From positions 9,819,001 through 9,883,000 of the forward strand of contig NC_083509.1 of assembly GCF_032362555.1 (NCBI RefSeq): a DNA stretch of 64,000 bases. The letters run 5' to 3'. The notes under the pieces are model-generated. The model was not told where the DNA came from. It did no database searches and saw only the letters and a list, made by a program, of their open reading frames with translations. Position 1 is the stretch's first letter; each line of letters starts with the position of its first letter. The translations under genes and the position numbers were made by a program. Source of the DNA: Amyelois transitella (lineage: Eukaryota; Arthropoda; Insecta; Lepidoptera; Pyralidae). Positions 21,345 to 33,198 of the stretch are shown piece after piece.

Positions 21345-23500
21345 ATGACTAGACATGCACGGAATTGTACTGCGGGAGCTGTATATACTTATCACGAAAA
21401 GAAAAAAGACGCAGCAGCATCTGGCTATGGGACTCAAAGCGAAAGAGTAGGTAAGGATTCCGTTAAAAGTTTCGACTGTTGCAGCCTCACATTACAACCT
21501 TGTAGAAATCCAGTGGTCACAAAAGAAGGTTACCTATTCGATAAAGAAGCGATACTAGAATATGTAATTACAAAAAAGACAGAATACACTCGCAAAATGA
21601 AGCAGTATGAAAAGCAGCTGAAAAGAGAGGAGTCTGAGAAAGCCGAGTTGGCGGCGGCAGAAAGAGAAGCTAAACTGATTAAGTTTATGAACAGGGAGAA
21701 AAATATAACTAACACAAATAACAAAGGCTCGGAAAGTGGTGCATCTACATCAAGCTCAATCTCAAATTTAGCAAATGGGAAAGACAAGGCACTTCCTAGT
21801 TTTTGGGTTCCATCACAGCTACCAGATGCTAAGATATCAAAAGTTGAGAAGCCAGATCCAACTGTTTACTGCCCAATAAGTGGGAAACCATTGAAGATGA
21901 AGGACCTTATTGAGGTAAAGTGGACTCTGGTTAACGATCCTGATGACAAAAAATCTCTAATTGCAAAAGAAAATCGGTACATGTGCCCGGTGACACATGA
22001 CATCTTAAATAATGCTGTGCCTTGTGCAGTTATCAGGTAAATTTCTTTAGTTTAATAATAATTGTATTTTGATTCCATAGCTGATAGAGAAATTAAGGAC
22101 ATACATACATAAAATCACGCCTCTTTCCCGGAGGGGTAGGCAGACACTACCTCTTTCCACTTGCCACGATCTCTGCATACTTCCTTCGCTTCATCCACAT
22201 TCATAATTTTCTTCATGCAAGCTCGGTGGTTTCGGGTACTTTTGACCTGACCCTTTACCAGGACGTCCTTAATTTGACGTTCGTCTAGGTCTTCCCACTC
22301 CGACCTTTCCCACCACACTCTCCTTGTATATCTGCTTAGTCAACCTGCTTTCATTCATCATCTCCACATGACCGAACCATCTTAACATATCCTTTTCTAT
22401 TCCTGTAACTACATCTTCTTTCACATCACAACATTCCCTTATCACGCTGTTCCTTATCCTGTCCCTCAATTTCACACCCATCATACTCCTTAACGCTCTC
22501 ATTTCCACTGCATTTATTCTGCTTTCGTGCTTCTTTTGCCATACCCAACTTTCACTCCCATACATTAATGTTGGGACCAACACGCCCCTATGCACAGCCA
22601 GTCAAGCCTTTTTGGATAGTTTCTGACTGCTCATAAAGGCATGCAAAGCTCCATTCACCATGTTCCTCCTCTCCATTTCAAAAACCAGTGTTTTAGTTTT
22701 ACTTATGTTCACTTTCATTCCTTTCTCTTTTAAAGCTTCATGCATACAATTTATCATCTCCTGTAACTCCTCCACTGATGACGCCAGTATAACCTGATCG
22801 TCGGCATAGAGCAGACATTTGACGAGTAATTCATGCATCCTTAATCCACTTTCAGACTCTTTCAAATCTGTCAAACAACTATCCATAAATAGGTTGAACA
22901 GCCACGGTGATGCAACACATCCTTGCCTAACGCCTTTCTCAATCTTAAACCATTCAGTGTGCGCTCCGTTTATCCTGACACAAGCACTCGAATCCTCATA
23001 TAAGGATTTCAGTGCTTGTATTAAGAGACTGCTCACCCCATGCATAGAAAGTGCTAACCACAATTCATTCCTCTGAACTCTGTCAACTATTAAGGACAGA
23101 CTGAACAGAACAAGAAAAATATATTTCATTTATCACAGCTCTGTTCTTTTTTGTCACAATAGACCTACCATTCTCCCACACAAGATATTATCCTGGAAAA
23201 AGACAGTATTCCCATAGGATTTGCAATATAGGTACAACTAACATTGCACAACTACATTGGAGATGATTTTATTATATTCAATTTTATGTAAGCTTACATT
23301 TTATGGATTTCAGGACAACTGGCCATGTAGTCACAATGGAGTGTGTTGAGAAAATCATCAAGAAAGACTGGCTGCATCCGCTCACTGGAGAGAAGCTGAA
23401 GGAGAAAGACATCATACCTTTGCAGAGGGGGGGCACTGGGTACGCCCTCACTAATCAGAACTTGCAAGGAAAGAACGAGAGGCCGGTTCTACAAGCGTAG
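21345..23500 (+). CDS. Nosip: NOSIP homologue, nitric oxide synthase-interacting protein, U-box type E3 ligase
   Basis: Two coding exons, 21345-22036 and 23314-23500, total 879 nt, 292 residues. The start MTRHARNCTAGAVYTYHEKK is the conserved NOSIP opening. A first half-U-box follows near residue 45 (CCSLTLQPCRNPVVTKEGYL), then a charged helical linker rich in Lys/Glu. Paired modules follow at about 175 (CPISGKPLKMKDLIEVKW) and 213 (CPVTHDILNNAVPC), ending in the basic HPLTGEKLKEKDIIPLQRGG stretch. Family members act as ubiquitin ligases in nucleus and cytoplasm and associate with the spliceosome. The intron carries a non-LTR insertion with target-site duplication. AATAAA occurs 45 nt after the stop. 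Confidence 0.95.
22102..23088 (-). mobile_element. RTE-like non-LTR copy in the NOSIP intron, 5' truncated, with 10 bp target-site duplication
   Basis: Direct repeats ATTAAGGACA at 22092-22101 and 23089-23098 bound the insert exactly. It begins inside the RT (YDRVERNELW region of the 59853-61600 copy) and runs to the ATGT tail. Against that copy it lacks about 130 bp: FEMEK...NAGNMVNG becomes FEMERRNMVNG. The codon CGA after SQKLSKKA has become TGA, and the C-terminal frame shows further small changes. YADD and QGCVASPWLFN are still present. A dead, fairly old copy. Confidence 0.9.
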
Positions 23501-23726
23501 TTGTATTTTGTATACAATATTTTAATTTAATTTTATAATAGTTTAATAAATGTAAATAAGTCATTTATGTGTTTTTGTTTGTTTATTTACAATTTGAAGA
23601 ATCATTTATTTTTCTATGAATCCACTTGTTAAGACCTATAAACTGAATTGTTAATGGTTTCTACGAGCCTCATAAAGTGATTTAGGGCTCCACTTCTGTG
23701 GGGATTTACAGAAAAAATAGCCTATA
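23501..23726. other. NOSIP 3' flank, no gene
   Basis: Contains AATAAATGTAAATAAG near 23546 as the likely polyadenylation signal of NOSIP. Confidence 0.5.
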
Positions 23727-23780
23727 GTACAGAGATAGACTACACTTTAGTTACTCTTAAAGTGTAGTCTATCTCTGTAC
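23727..23780. repeat. perfect 23 bp hairpin, 8 nt loop
   Basis: GTACAGAGATAGACTACACT... at 23727-23749 is exactly complementary to 23758-23780; the loop is GTTACTCT. Confidence 0.9.
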
Positions 23781-24079
23781 CAAATAATGTTGAAATCAGT
23801 TTAGTAGTTTTCAAGTTTATTCATTACAAACAAAAATAACCCATCCATATTAATATAATAAATGTCAAAGTGTTTGTTTGTCAGTCTTCAAGTAAAAACC
23901 ACTGATTCTCCATGAAGATATGCATACATAAAGTTTTGGAGAACGGAGAGGAACATAGGGAAAATTTTGTAATGTAGACTACTGACAAAACACTAAATGG
24001 TCCGACAAAAGGTTTTCAAAATATAGCACTAGTACTGTACCACAGGTGGAATAAAAATATACACATCATCATGTCTAGA

Positions 24080-24225
24080 GCCAAAAGTAAACCAGTGGGG
24101 CTTTTGTCTTACGTCGCGCGCGATAAACTATCGCTATCCAGTTTTACGTCATAATAAAAAGTGAAACAGCAATAGTTTATGGCGTGACAAAAACGTCGCG
24201 CGTGTCATGCTAACCCGGGAGGAGG
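24080..24225. repeat. MITE-like family E element
   Basis: The ends are imperfect inverted repeats: CGTCGCGCGCGATAAACTAT near the left and ATAGTTTATGGCGTGACAAA, CGTCGCGCGTGTCATGC near the right. Together they fold back almost fully. Relatives are at 28440-28595, 17258-17345 and 7975-8056. No ORF. Confidence 0.6.
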
Positions 24226-24229
24226 AAGA

Positions 24230-24420
24230 TTATAATCGCGTCTTTATCATTTCCGAGTTTAGGCAAAGCCAAGTCTTCAAGGTTATGATCACGTTCAGCT
24301 GTATACAGCATACAGCCTGTATGGCATAATAATGAAATTGAGATTCAAATAGTGACAGGTTGCTAGCCCATTGCCTCAAGGAATCCAAAGTTTATTTGCC
24401 TTTCCAGTAATTGACTTTTA
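24230..24420 (-). repeat. SINE-like repeat, family B (diverged)
   Basis: TGAAATTGAGATTCAAATAG followed by TGACAGGTTGCTAGCCCATT matches the family core in reverse. The flanking parts are degraded. Confidence 0.65.
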
Positions 24421-24439
24421 CAATTTACACAAGAATAGA

Positions 24440-24640
24440 AGCAGCTGTCACACACTATGTTTTTTTTTGCTACCAGACCAGCGTGAAAGCTTTGGAAATG
24501 AATATAGCGCCTCACAGACGCTTTGTGTAGAAACCTGACTCGACCAATTTAGGGTCCTGGTCGTAAAGTAAAAAAGAAAGCCAACCAGTTAAGGTGTAAC
24601 TGTAACCAGGACTTACGCCAGGAGAAACAGGATAGTGCCT
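24440..24640 (+). repeat. SINE-like repeat, family C (diverged)
   Basis: ACGCTTTGTGTAGAAACCTG, ACTCGACCAATTTAGGGTCC and GGACTTACGCCAGGAG follow the family C order. Confidence 0.45.
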
Positions 24641-24782
24641 CACAACAAACATTGCTGTGTAATACAAATTACAATAAAAAGGACAAAAGAAATTATTATA
24701 CTTATATTGTTCTATATTTGTTCTAATTAAAAATAGTTATTAAAATTATTCTTAATAATAATTCATATAAATCTTTTATACT

Positions 24783-25729
24783 AAGACCTGATTCCACCAT
24801 TATTTACCAGGCGTTAGCTAATCTACCATTTTAAATTAACAGAAATTTTAACATGTTAAATCTGCAGGTCACAAGACAAGAATAAAAGTGATCAACTGAG
24901 TAAAGTTAACTCAATTGGGCCGTTGAGGGGACAGACCATTAACGTCATTCGTTCTGATTTAAATCCTGCTAAAAAGTCATAGTTGGTAATGTATATTGCT
25001 TCATTTATTGGCGCTATTTTTAAAATAACTGTCATGTCCGGTAATGTTCTTTAAAGAATAAAATACCTTGCAGTTTTAAAAGGAGGTAACTTTAAAGTTT
25101 TTTTTTAATCTGATAACCGACTGGTGGTAACCCAACGAGCCATGGAACGAGTATTCTCGGTACATCTCTTCCAAGACAAAATCCGTAACATCGTCATTCA
25201 CGAGCGCAAGTGGACGTAGGTCACTGCTTTGCAGTAAGGTAAAAAAAAACTGTAAACTTAAGTAGGCATGGGTCATATGTGCAGACATGGAGATGTTCGA
25301 TGGAGCAAATCTGTCCTGGAATGACGACCAATAGCTGGAAAGAAATATAATGGCAGTGGCAGACCATTAGCCCGCTGGTCAGACGTCTAGATGGAAAGAT
25401 ACAATTCTATACAAATTATCTTTATAGCCCATAAAAAAAGAAAAATACATATGTATGAAGTAGAATCATACATTATGAATATGTTGAGCAAAGGCGGACT
25501 TATCGCTAAGCAATCCCTTCCAGTCAACCTTTGGGTAGTGAAGATAATGGAGAGGCATGTGCTCAACAGTGGTTGAATAAGTATATGTTGAAGAAGCAGG
25601 CAGTGATTAAGAATAATGATCCATTAAGCTTCATTAGATCATGATGAGGACACTCACTGACTTTAACGACCCGTTTAAAGAAGTAACAACTTTATAACTA
25701 GCTAACAGTGTATGTTGGAATCAGGTCTT
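24783..25729. mobile_element. 947 bp non-autonomous DNA transposon candidate with terminal inverted repeats
   Basis: The left end AAGACCTGATTCCA-C-CAT is repeated inverted at the right end (TGGAATCAGGTCTT, preceded by ATG-T). Further in, GTTAGCTA (left, about 24813) and TAGCTAAC (right, about 25699) pair as well, extending the inverted repeat to about 35 bp with a gap. No transposase ORF is recognisable inside and no target duplication is clear, so the superfamily is open. Confidence 0.55.
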
Positions 25730-25745
25730 CATCTTAATTGTACTA

Positions 25746-28700
25746 CTACGAATTGTGAAAAGAAAATAAATCTAGTTGAAAGTCGACATTTGTATTTCTA
25801 ATATCAGTCTCAGGGTAGGATAGGCAATCACTGCTCAATGACTCCAAAAAGTTCAATACTGAATGTCCTTGGCTTAACAATCGAGTATCACTATCATTGT
25901 CTAAAGTTTGATCTATCCCATTGCTCAGTGGTAACTTATCTTCTATATGATTAACATGAATTAATGATGGCTCTATCGAACACTTCATAAAATTATCTGA
26001 TTTGTCATTATCCGAATTAATAAAAAAGTCTTTAGTTTCAAAATTGATGTCATGCGATACACTAGTATCCTTACATGATAAATCTACATCTTGTAATATA
26101 CTTTGGATGTCTACACTATCTACATCTGTAATAGAATTATTTTGTATATGATTGGTCTGTACTTGTTCAGATTGTATAGGATCTGAATGTATAATCTCAG
26201 GCTGTATATCTTTGGGCACTTTAGTTTGTTCATTGTCAAGATCCAACGGTCTTATCGCTTGCGCCTCAAACCGCGCTATCTTCTCAGGGTCAATTTGAAA
26301 CTTGCAGAACACAGCTGCTGACGGTTTGATTGGTGATGATCGTATATCAAAATGTGTACTGTGGAATTGTAAATGTGGAAGTTTTGGTTGTTTGATGCCA
26401 TCAATCTGATGTAAACCATTCTCCTGTTCTTGTGTATTATCGTCACTTATAATTTCAGTAGGTATAATTGGCATGCTTTCTTCCTTTACAACAGGTTTAA
26501 CTATAGTTATTGCACTTGAATCAGTCATTTCATTTGTTTTCTCTTTTTTAACAGTAAAACTAATGAGATCTTCGACATCTAATTCTATGCCGGCATTTTC
26601 TACATTCTCTGAAGCTAGCCGCATTCTTTTAGCATTTTCAGAATTCTTTTTCTTTATCTTCCAAAGTCTTTTGCTTGCCGTCGGCCATTTGTCGACCGCA
26701 TTGATTCTCGCGCAGTCTTCGTTGTCGTTCTCATTTGGGACGTCTTCATGTTGCCCCAGCCAGGACTGTGAGGACTGGAGATCAGGATTAGTTTGTTTTG
26801 GCGGGGGATTGTGGCAGCAATACCCATCCTTGTCCTTTACACAGGCAAGAGCATCCATGTTGAGGTTGTATTTCCCAGGGTTCATGCCAAATAATCTGAA
26901 AGAAAAAAGGACGAAACTTATTTCTGAACAACTTCAATAAAATCACGCCTGTTTCCCGGTGGGGTAGACAGAGATTACATATCTTTCCATTTCTCTTCAT
27001 CCCACTCATTACTCTTTTCATGCAAACTTGTCGGTTTCGGGTTCTCTATAACTGACCTTTCTTTATAGAAACTTTGTATTGAATTTGAAATTATGTATTT
27101 ACTTTGAATTGGGAGTATTATTGACTCAATATCCAATCTAACTTTATGAGTAGCTGTAGCTCTCTTGGTCTAAGTTGAACATAACAAAATGTTTTTAATA
27201 TTCCATACAATATAAATAAATATGCTACACACCTGCCAATATCATCGTTAACATTGCACGAGTTGCCTTCACTTCCATCAATCTTCTTCAGCAAGCATGG
27301 CAATAACGATTTCAGCTTCTCAATCAGCTGTTCCAACTGCTGTATGAACATGTTCGCCTGGTCCTCCTCAGAGCCACTCTTGACGATGGCCAACAGACAA
27401 TGGAAGAGGTTGGAGTGGATCTTAGCTGGTATATGTGTGGGTTGGCTCTCGTAGTGCTTCTGTAGTCTGTAGAGGCTGCTAAATTCCTGGGTAAAAATAA
27501 ATAATTCTGTTAATTACTTCTCAACAGATTTTCTTGCATTAGGTCAGAAATGATGGTAACATTCATTTGGAGTTGAGCTACTGATTAAATTTAATTGTTC
27601 TACATAGTAAAATTGAAGTAAACATATTATCTCATTAAATAGTTTCGGCACGGCAAAACTTTAAGCAGCGTAATGTCAAAACATGTAATCGAAAGTGATT
27701 AGGCATTGTTTTAAACACAGATTAACTTATTAAGTCGTTGTAATTACCGTCTAATTGGCCCGATCAAGTCAACGCCTAGTTAAGTGACCATGGCTCATGC
27801 ATGAGGGAAAATATGTGACATTTGTGTGAGTGTGTCTATATACATCGCAAAGACATTATGTTTATGTCTTTGCGATGTATATAGGCAAATTGTGCTTACA
27901 GCAGAACATTGGATGCACGACACTACATTCCCTCGTTTCTTTCTTGGTTTTTGCTGTGTGTCCTCTGGCACCATTTGTTTTGGGAACTTGACTTTTCTGC
28001 CACTCCTTGTTACTTTCACCTGCAGTAACAATATTCGAGAGTTAACTCCGAGTGGAAGGGGTAGTGGAAGACCAGAAAGTGAGAGAATTTTGAAAGGCGA
28101 TGGAATGTGCTGAATCGCTTTTAATTCAGAAATTGAAAGTTCATAATGATTATTTAGTAACCAAAGTGGGGATTTTCGGTGTAGTATTAAAGTCTCGACA
28201 TACCTCGTCAGGGGGAGCTTCGGGCTCTATTTCTTCTTTGATTGCTTCTACCTTCTTCTCCTTTTTATTGTTTTTCACAAACAGTTTGTTTTTGCCAACT
28301 ACAGTCAAATCTCTTGGCGATACAACCCTGAAAATAAAAACTTATTATAATTAGAACATAGGTAATTTTAATATTACAATGTCTTAACTTTATTAATCTT
28401 ATTACTTTTAAGTGAGACTAAAGGACTATTAATTTTCTATTCAGCCCCGTGGTACGCTATACGCTATACTATACGCGCGACACGGTTTTTATCGCGAGAA
28501 AAATCTATCGCAGTTTCGCTATTTATTATAATGTGAAACGGGACAGCGATAGTTTTTCGCGCGATAATAACGGCGTCTTGCGAGCCATGCTACAAGAGCA
28601 GGTATTGATTTATGAAATTACTTTCTTAAGATACACTTAAAATCTGTCATATAATCAAGATTCTCACAGTCAAACTATAACAGATTTAAAACTAATCTTA

Positions 28701-31700
28701 TCCAATGTGTAAAGACTTACATTTAGATGACATTTATATACAGTGTCAGGTTAGCAGGTTCTTACCTTATTTTCAAAAACATTTTACAACAGAAAAATAC
28801 AGCAATTGTTTTTTTATTTATTTGATGCAACATAAATACTATTTTTATAAATAGTTACACATAACACCAAAGAGTAAGTAAGAAAGTACAAACTTACTTG
28901 TATATAAAGCGGGTATTAGTGACAGGGTCATAGGTGGGTTCAGCGGCCGCGGCTGGATTGTTGAAGATCTTCAGAGCTTGGTTAACCATCTTCACCTGGT
29001 GTTCATTAAGTTGATTGATGCTGCAATTTATTATTTCAACATACATACGCTTCTATCATGGAAATGATGGAATGAAATTCAAATAGTGACAGTTTGCTAG
29101 CTCATCGCCTACAAGAAGAATCCTAACTTTAATCATTAACTGTGTCGCCCTTTACGGCATCTGTGGTGAAAAATATTGTGGTTTGTGGTGCGTGCTATTC
29201 TTATTCAACATAATATAAACTTTACTTATCAAGTATAGAGGGAGGAAAAGTTATTTGCAAAGACCATAGAAATTGAACTGAAACAGATGTAATCAAATAT
29301 CTTTAAGAATATCAGAGAATATTTATTTGTTTGTAATGGGTTATCTTTCATATGAACTGTACTAACAGTATTTTCCTTAACTTGAAGAAAGTTACAAGAG
29401 CAAAGACTCCAGAAAAAATTTAAGTACAGTACTTAAGAAGATTTTTTTAATATATATTTATTTATCTTTTCAATTTTATATATATATTATGCATTTTGTT
29501 TGTGCCGTGTGGTTCCCGGCACGAATACAAAAAAGAATAGGACCACTCCATCTCTTTCCCATGGATGTCGTAAAAGGCGACTAAGGGATAGGCTTACAAA
29601 CTTGGGATTCTTCTTTAGGCGATGGGCTAGCAACCTGTCACTATTTGAATCTCAATTCTATCATTAAGCCAAATAGCTGAACGTGGCCATTCAGTCTTTT
29701 AAAGATTGTTGGCTCTGTCTACCCCGCAAGGGATATAGACGTGACTATATGTATGTATGTATGTATTTTGTAGGGTCATCATTATGGGAATAAAATTCAA
29801 TACCTAGACAACATTAAAATAAATTACATTATCAGTAATCAGTAAACAAACACATTATCTCAATAATAAATAATAAAATAACAGTCATAACTTAATGGTA
29901 AACATGAATACAAAATTAATTTAAACACACATGTCTGGTCATGGTGTCTAATCAAGAGATACATACATAAAATCACGCCTCTTTCCCGAAGCGGTAGGCA
30001 GAGACTACCACTTTCCACTTGACACGATCTCTGCATACTTCCTTCGCTTCATCCACATTCATAACTCTCTTCATACAAGCTTGGCGGTTTCGGGTACTTT
30101 TGACCTGACCCTTTTGGTAAAGGACGTTCTGGTGAACGTCCTTAATTTGATCAAGATACGTTCGTCTAGGTCTTCCCACTCCGACCTTTCCCTCCACACT
30201 CTCCTTGTATATCTGCTTAGCCAACCTGCTTTCATTCATCCTGTCCACATGACCGAACCATCTTAACATACCCTTTTCTATTCCTGTAACTACATCTTCT
30301 TTCACATCACAACATTCCCTTATCACGTTGTTCCTTATCCTGTCACTCAATTTCACACCCATCTTACTCCTTAACGCTCTCATTTCCACTGCATTTATTC
30401 TGCTTTCATGCTTCTTTTGCCATACCCAACTTTCACTCCCATACATTAATGTCGGGACCAACACGCCCCTGTGCACAGCCAGTCGAGCCTTTTTGGATAG
30501 TTTCTGACTGCTCATAAAGGCATGCAAAACTCCATTCACCATGTTCCCCGCGTTCACTCTCCTTTCAATATCACTATCATACTTGCCATCTGATGTAAAC
30601 TTTGATCCTAGATATACAAACTCTTTCACTTGCTCAACTTTTTCTCCTCCAATCAATAGATAGTAATAAATTATTTATTTATTCATTATAGTTCAAAATA
30701 TAATTAAGTATGTTACCAAATATGTAATTTTTTTATGGTAACATTTAAGTAAATTTTGATACAGACAAAGTAATAATTCCAACTGACCTGTGGTATGTTT
30801 CACCTAATTTCAATAATTGCACTGAAGTATGCTTATTTTGTTTAGTTGCCAAAGGGATAATTGCACTGTAACAATAAATAAAGAAATTGTTAGAGTAAAG
30901 ACAACAAGCTTGCTTGAAGTGTAATGAATGTGGATGAAGAGAAAGTGGCTAGCCCAGCTTCACACAGTTATCATTTTCAATTCTCCAGAAATCCGTCTTT
31001 CTAACATTTGAAACAAGAACGAACTCGTCCGCAACTTTTCGAGTTAGCACATACATGCAGACAGAGAAAATAAAGGCTTTTCTCTATAATATGAAGTGAT
31101 GTATTTAACAAAATCTAATGGCGGATAGCAGGCCCAAAATAACATGGGAACCCTAGTTCATGAGAACAGGCTGCATTTAATGCAGGTACTAGCGGATAGG
31201 CTATGTTATAAAGGTGATGTATGTATGCCATGTTAATTACATACATTTCATAACAGTAGCAAAAGTATAGCAATAGTAATGGAACAATGACATTAGACAA
31301 GTTGCTGGTAGGACATGATGTAGAGTGGCGTGATGTAGGGTAGGTGGAGTGGAGAGACAGGAATGGAAAAGATTTTAGGGCACATTTGCCAACTGACAAA
31401 GAGATTATCAGAATAATACACACAAAACACAAAATAGTTGCATGAAGCATGATAAAGAAATGTAATGATATTAATTATTATAGTAATAATTTTATATTCG
31501 AGTTCATACCATAGTAACTTACTTTTCTTTAGGTCGAGTCTTAGGCGCTGGGCGGTCTGATATAGTCTTTACTATACGTTCTGGGAAAAATTGCAAGATG
31601 CGTTCTGGAGAAGTCTTCACTTTTGTAGGGATGTTTTTCATCTTTACAATCTTCCTATCAACTTCCACTCGAGGTACTGTGGTGTGTATCACGGGAGCAG

Positions 31701-32157
31701 GAGCCGGAGCCGGAACCGGTGGCACCGGCTTTGGCGCAGTCTTCAGGACAACATTATTTACAGCTATATATTGTTTTTGAGTGTTCTCTATCTTAGGTAG
31801 GAAAAAGCTACCGAATTTCAAGTTGTTCCCAACCAATTTCCCATCAGCCTTCTTGAGTATCGGGGGTTTAGTAACATTACTTGCAGTATTAGCTAGGTTG
31901 TTTTCGAGCAGCCCACTGCTTTCATAAAATTTTTTTAGGTTATCACTGACTGGCTTTGGTTCCTCAACACGATCTTGAGCAATCACAAAAGATCTTCCCT
32001 GCAAGATAAAATGACATTGTAAAAATAAACTCACAAACAATACCCACTCAAAGAATTATGGGACAAAAAATACCTGAATGGCGCCAGGATTTTGTATTAA
32101 GAATACAGGCGTAAATTGACACGAGTCTACTGTAATACTACTTTGCGGTGTGGTCAT
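25746..32157 (-). CDS. unrecognised 762-residue protein, Lys/Pro-rich N-terminus, acidic C-terminus
   Basis: Seven coding exons: 32157-32074, 31998-31523, 30865-30788, 29020-28898, 28327-28204, 27486-27233, 26895-25746. They sum to 2289 nt with all junctions in frame. The start is MTTPQSSITVDSCQFTPVFL. Then come GRSFVIAQDRVEEPKPV, LKFGSFFLPKIENTQKQY and a Pro/Ala run. Exon 4 encodes SINQLNEHQVKMVNQALKIF and YDPVTNTRFIYK; exon 5 PRDLTVVGKNKLFVKN then a Lys/Glu run. Exon 6 (residues about 296-379) is helix-rich (EFSSLYRLQKHYES, LEQLIEKLKSLLPCLLKK). Exon 7 has a Lys/Arg stretch KRLWKIKKKNSENAKRMR, a likely nuclear signal, then a long Asp/Ser-rich region ending LNFLESLSSDCLSYPETD. This composition suggests a nuclear regulator, but I do not recognise the family. 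Confidence 0.8.
26935..27055 (-). mobile_element. RTE-like non-LTR 3' fragment in an intron
   Basis: AATAAAATCACGCCTGTTTC, CCGGTGGGGTAGACAGAGAT and CATGCAAACTTGTCGGTTTC match the reversed 3' end, moderately diverged. Confidence 0.65.
27836..27884. repeat. perfect 21 bp hairpin, 7 nt loop
   Basis: CTATATACATCGCAAAGACA... at 27836-27856 is exactly complementary to 27864-27884; the loop is TATGTTT. It is intronic in the 762-residue gene. Confidence 0.9.
28440..28595. repeat. MITE-like family E element (fullest copy)
   Basis: Left GCCCCGTGGTACGC...CGACACGGTTTTTATCGCGA and right TCGCGCGATAATAACGGCGT...GAGCCATGCTAC form long imperfect inverted repeats around a CGCTATTTATTATAATG centre. Intronic; no ORF. 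Confidence 0.6.
29045..29140 (-). repeat. SINE-like repeat, family B fragment
   Basis: ATTCAAATAGTGACAGTTTG, CTAGCTCATCGCCTACAAGA. Intronic relic. Confidence 0.6.
29500..29764 (+). mobile_element. SINE-like repeat, family B, complete copy
   Basis: It runs from GTGCCGTGTGGTTCCCGGCA through AATAGGACCACTCCATCTCT, GATGTCGTAAAAGGCGACTA, GGCGATGGGCTAGCAACCTG and CTGTCTACCCCGCAAGGGAT to ATAGACGTGACTATATGTAT and an ATGT tail. ATTTTGT at 29493-29499 and 29765-29771 is a plausible short target duplication. The 5' end folds as GTGCCG...CGGCAC; no clear tRNA A/B boxes. The 3' 40 bp resemble the RTE-like element's 3' end. Confidence 0.85.
29957..30656 (-). mobile_element. RTE-like non-LTR copy, 5' truncated, 227-codon open frame
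   Basis: Equivalent to the last third of the 59853-61600 copy, from GEKVEQVKEFVYLGSKFTSD to KEVCRDRVKWKVVVSAYR and the ATGT tail. The frame is open but for small changes: a short local duplication (ACGTCC...GGTGAACGTCCTT) near the end alters DVLVKG. Flanks AATCAAGAGATA (from 29949) and AATCAATAGATA (to 30660) look like a 12 bp target duplication with one mismatch. It sits in an intron of the 762-residue gene. Confidence 0.85.
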
Positions 32158-33165
32158 GTTTCCGAAATGAGTATATTAATAAAGAATGACACACCACATT
32201 AGTTAATTTTTTCCTGAAAATTAACACAAGACCAAAATCTCCCTTTGACTGATTGTACGGAATTGACAACACTTGACAATTTGATTGACAAACAAATTGA
32301 TGTCTATAGACAAAATAGATTTGGATGCGTTTTGGATTTTAAGAGTCTTAGTGGGGCCAGCCTGCAGTGAAATATAATCGTAGAGATAGCTTATTCATTT
32401 AATTTTTGACGTTTGTTGTCGTACGATTGTGATAGCGTTTTGTGTGTTTTTGTGTGCGTTTGACCATTTTTACAGCTTATTGTATTGTATATTGTGGCGA
32501 AATCTATACGCCACAAGTCACAAAAATAAAATCACGCGACGCAATCAGTTATAACTTTGATGGATTATTCGACAACGAAAATAAAAGGCCCTGTGAATTT
32601 CGGTACTTTATGAGATGGGCGTGTGTTTATCAATGTGTCATAAAAAGAGGATAGGCCAATACACTGGGGATTCTTCTTTTAGACATGGCCTTTCAGTTGA
32701 TTTAGACTTACTCTGTCTACTCCATAAGGGGTAAAGACGTTATCATATGTATGTAAGAAAATAAAATTAACTTTTATTCATACTTTTCCAGACTGAATGC
32801 TCATTTTTTTCAACTTATGCTCGACGAGCGGCCACAAGAGGTGTTTGTTCGTTCCTTTCGTTGTCGTTGTTTATTTTTTACTTCTTCGTCATTACGAAGA
32901 AGTCGCGGCATTCCGCGACGGGAGACAACATTGACTTTGACGTTGTAGAAATAAATTGTTGTCATAGTCGGCCACAACGTTTGCGTTGACGAGTAGATAC
33001 AACATCGTACAAACGATCTATGATATAATGTAACGCCCACTCCTCGGTGCTGTTTGTATCGTTTTCTTTCGGTTTCGTTCGTTTCTATTACACTACACTT
33101 GTCTTTATTATTTTTTACTATGGCAACAATTAATTCTTATTCGGAAACCATAGACTAAACTAACC
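32158..33165. other. intergenic region between the 762-residue gene and RpL21
   Basis: No gene seen. A family B SINE-like fragment lies at about 32660-32755 (CTTTCAGTTGATTTAGACTT, CTGTCTACTCCATAAGGGGT). A 10 bp hairpin lies at 32880-32903 (ACTTCTTCGT and complement). Confidence 0.5.
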
Positions 33166-33198
33166 TCTTTCTTTATCCGTCAAGCTTTGTATCACAAG
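33164..33198 (+). promoter_or_regulatory. TOP/TCT-type start and 5' untranslated exon of RpL21
   Basis: CCTCTTTCTTTATCCGTC is a good TCT initiator. The short exon ends in ATCACAAG before a GTGATT donor at 33199; the matching acceptor TTTCAG ends at 33394, nine bases before the ATG. This intron in the 5' untranslated region is inferred from sequence only. Confidence 0.5.

Noticed and set aside
23727-23780. miRNA precursor
   Set aside because: The stem is perfect and too short, and similar perfect foldbacks of unrelated sequence recur in the window, so a template-switch origin is favoured.
27795-28113. overlapping small frames around 27.8-28.1 kb
   Set aside because: They straddle a hairpin and an intron of the 762-residue gene; no conserved motif.
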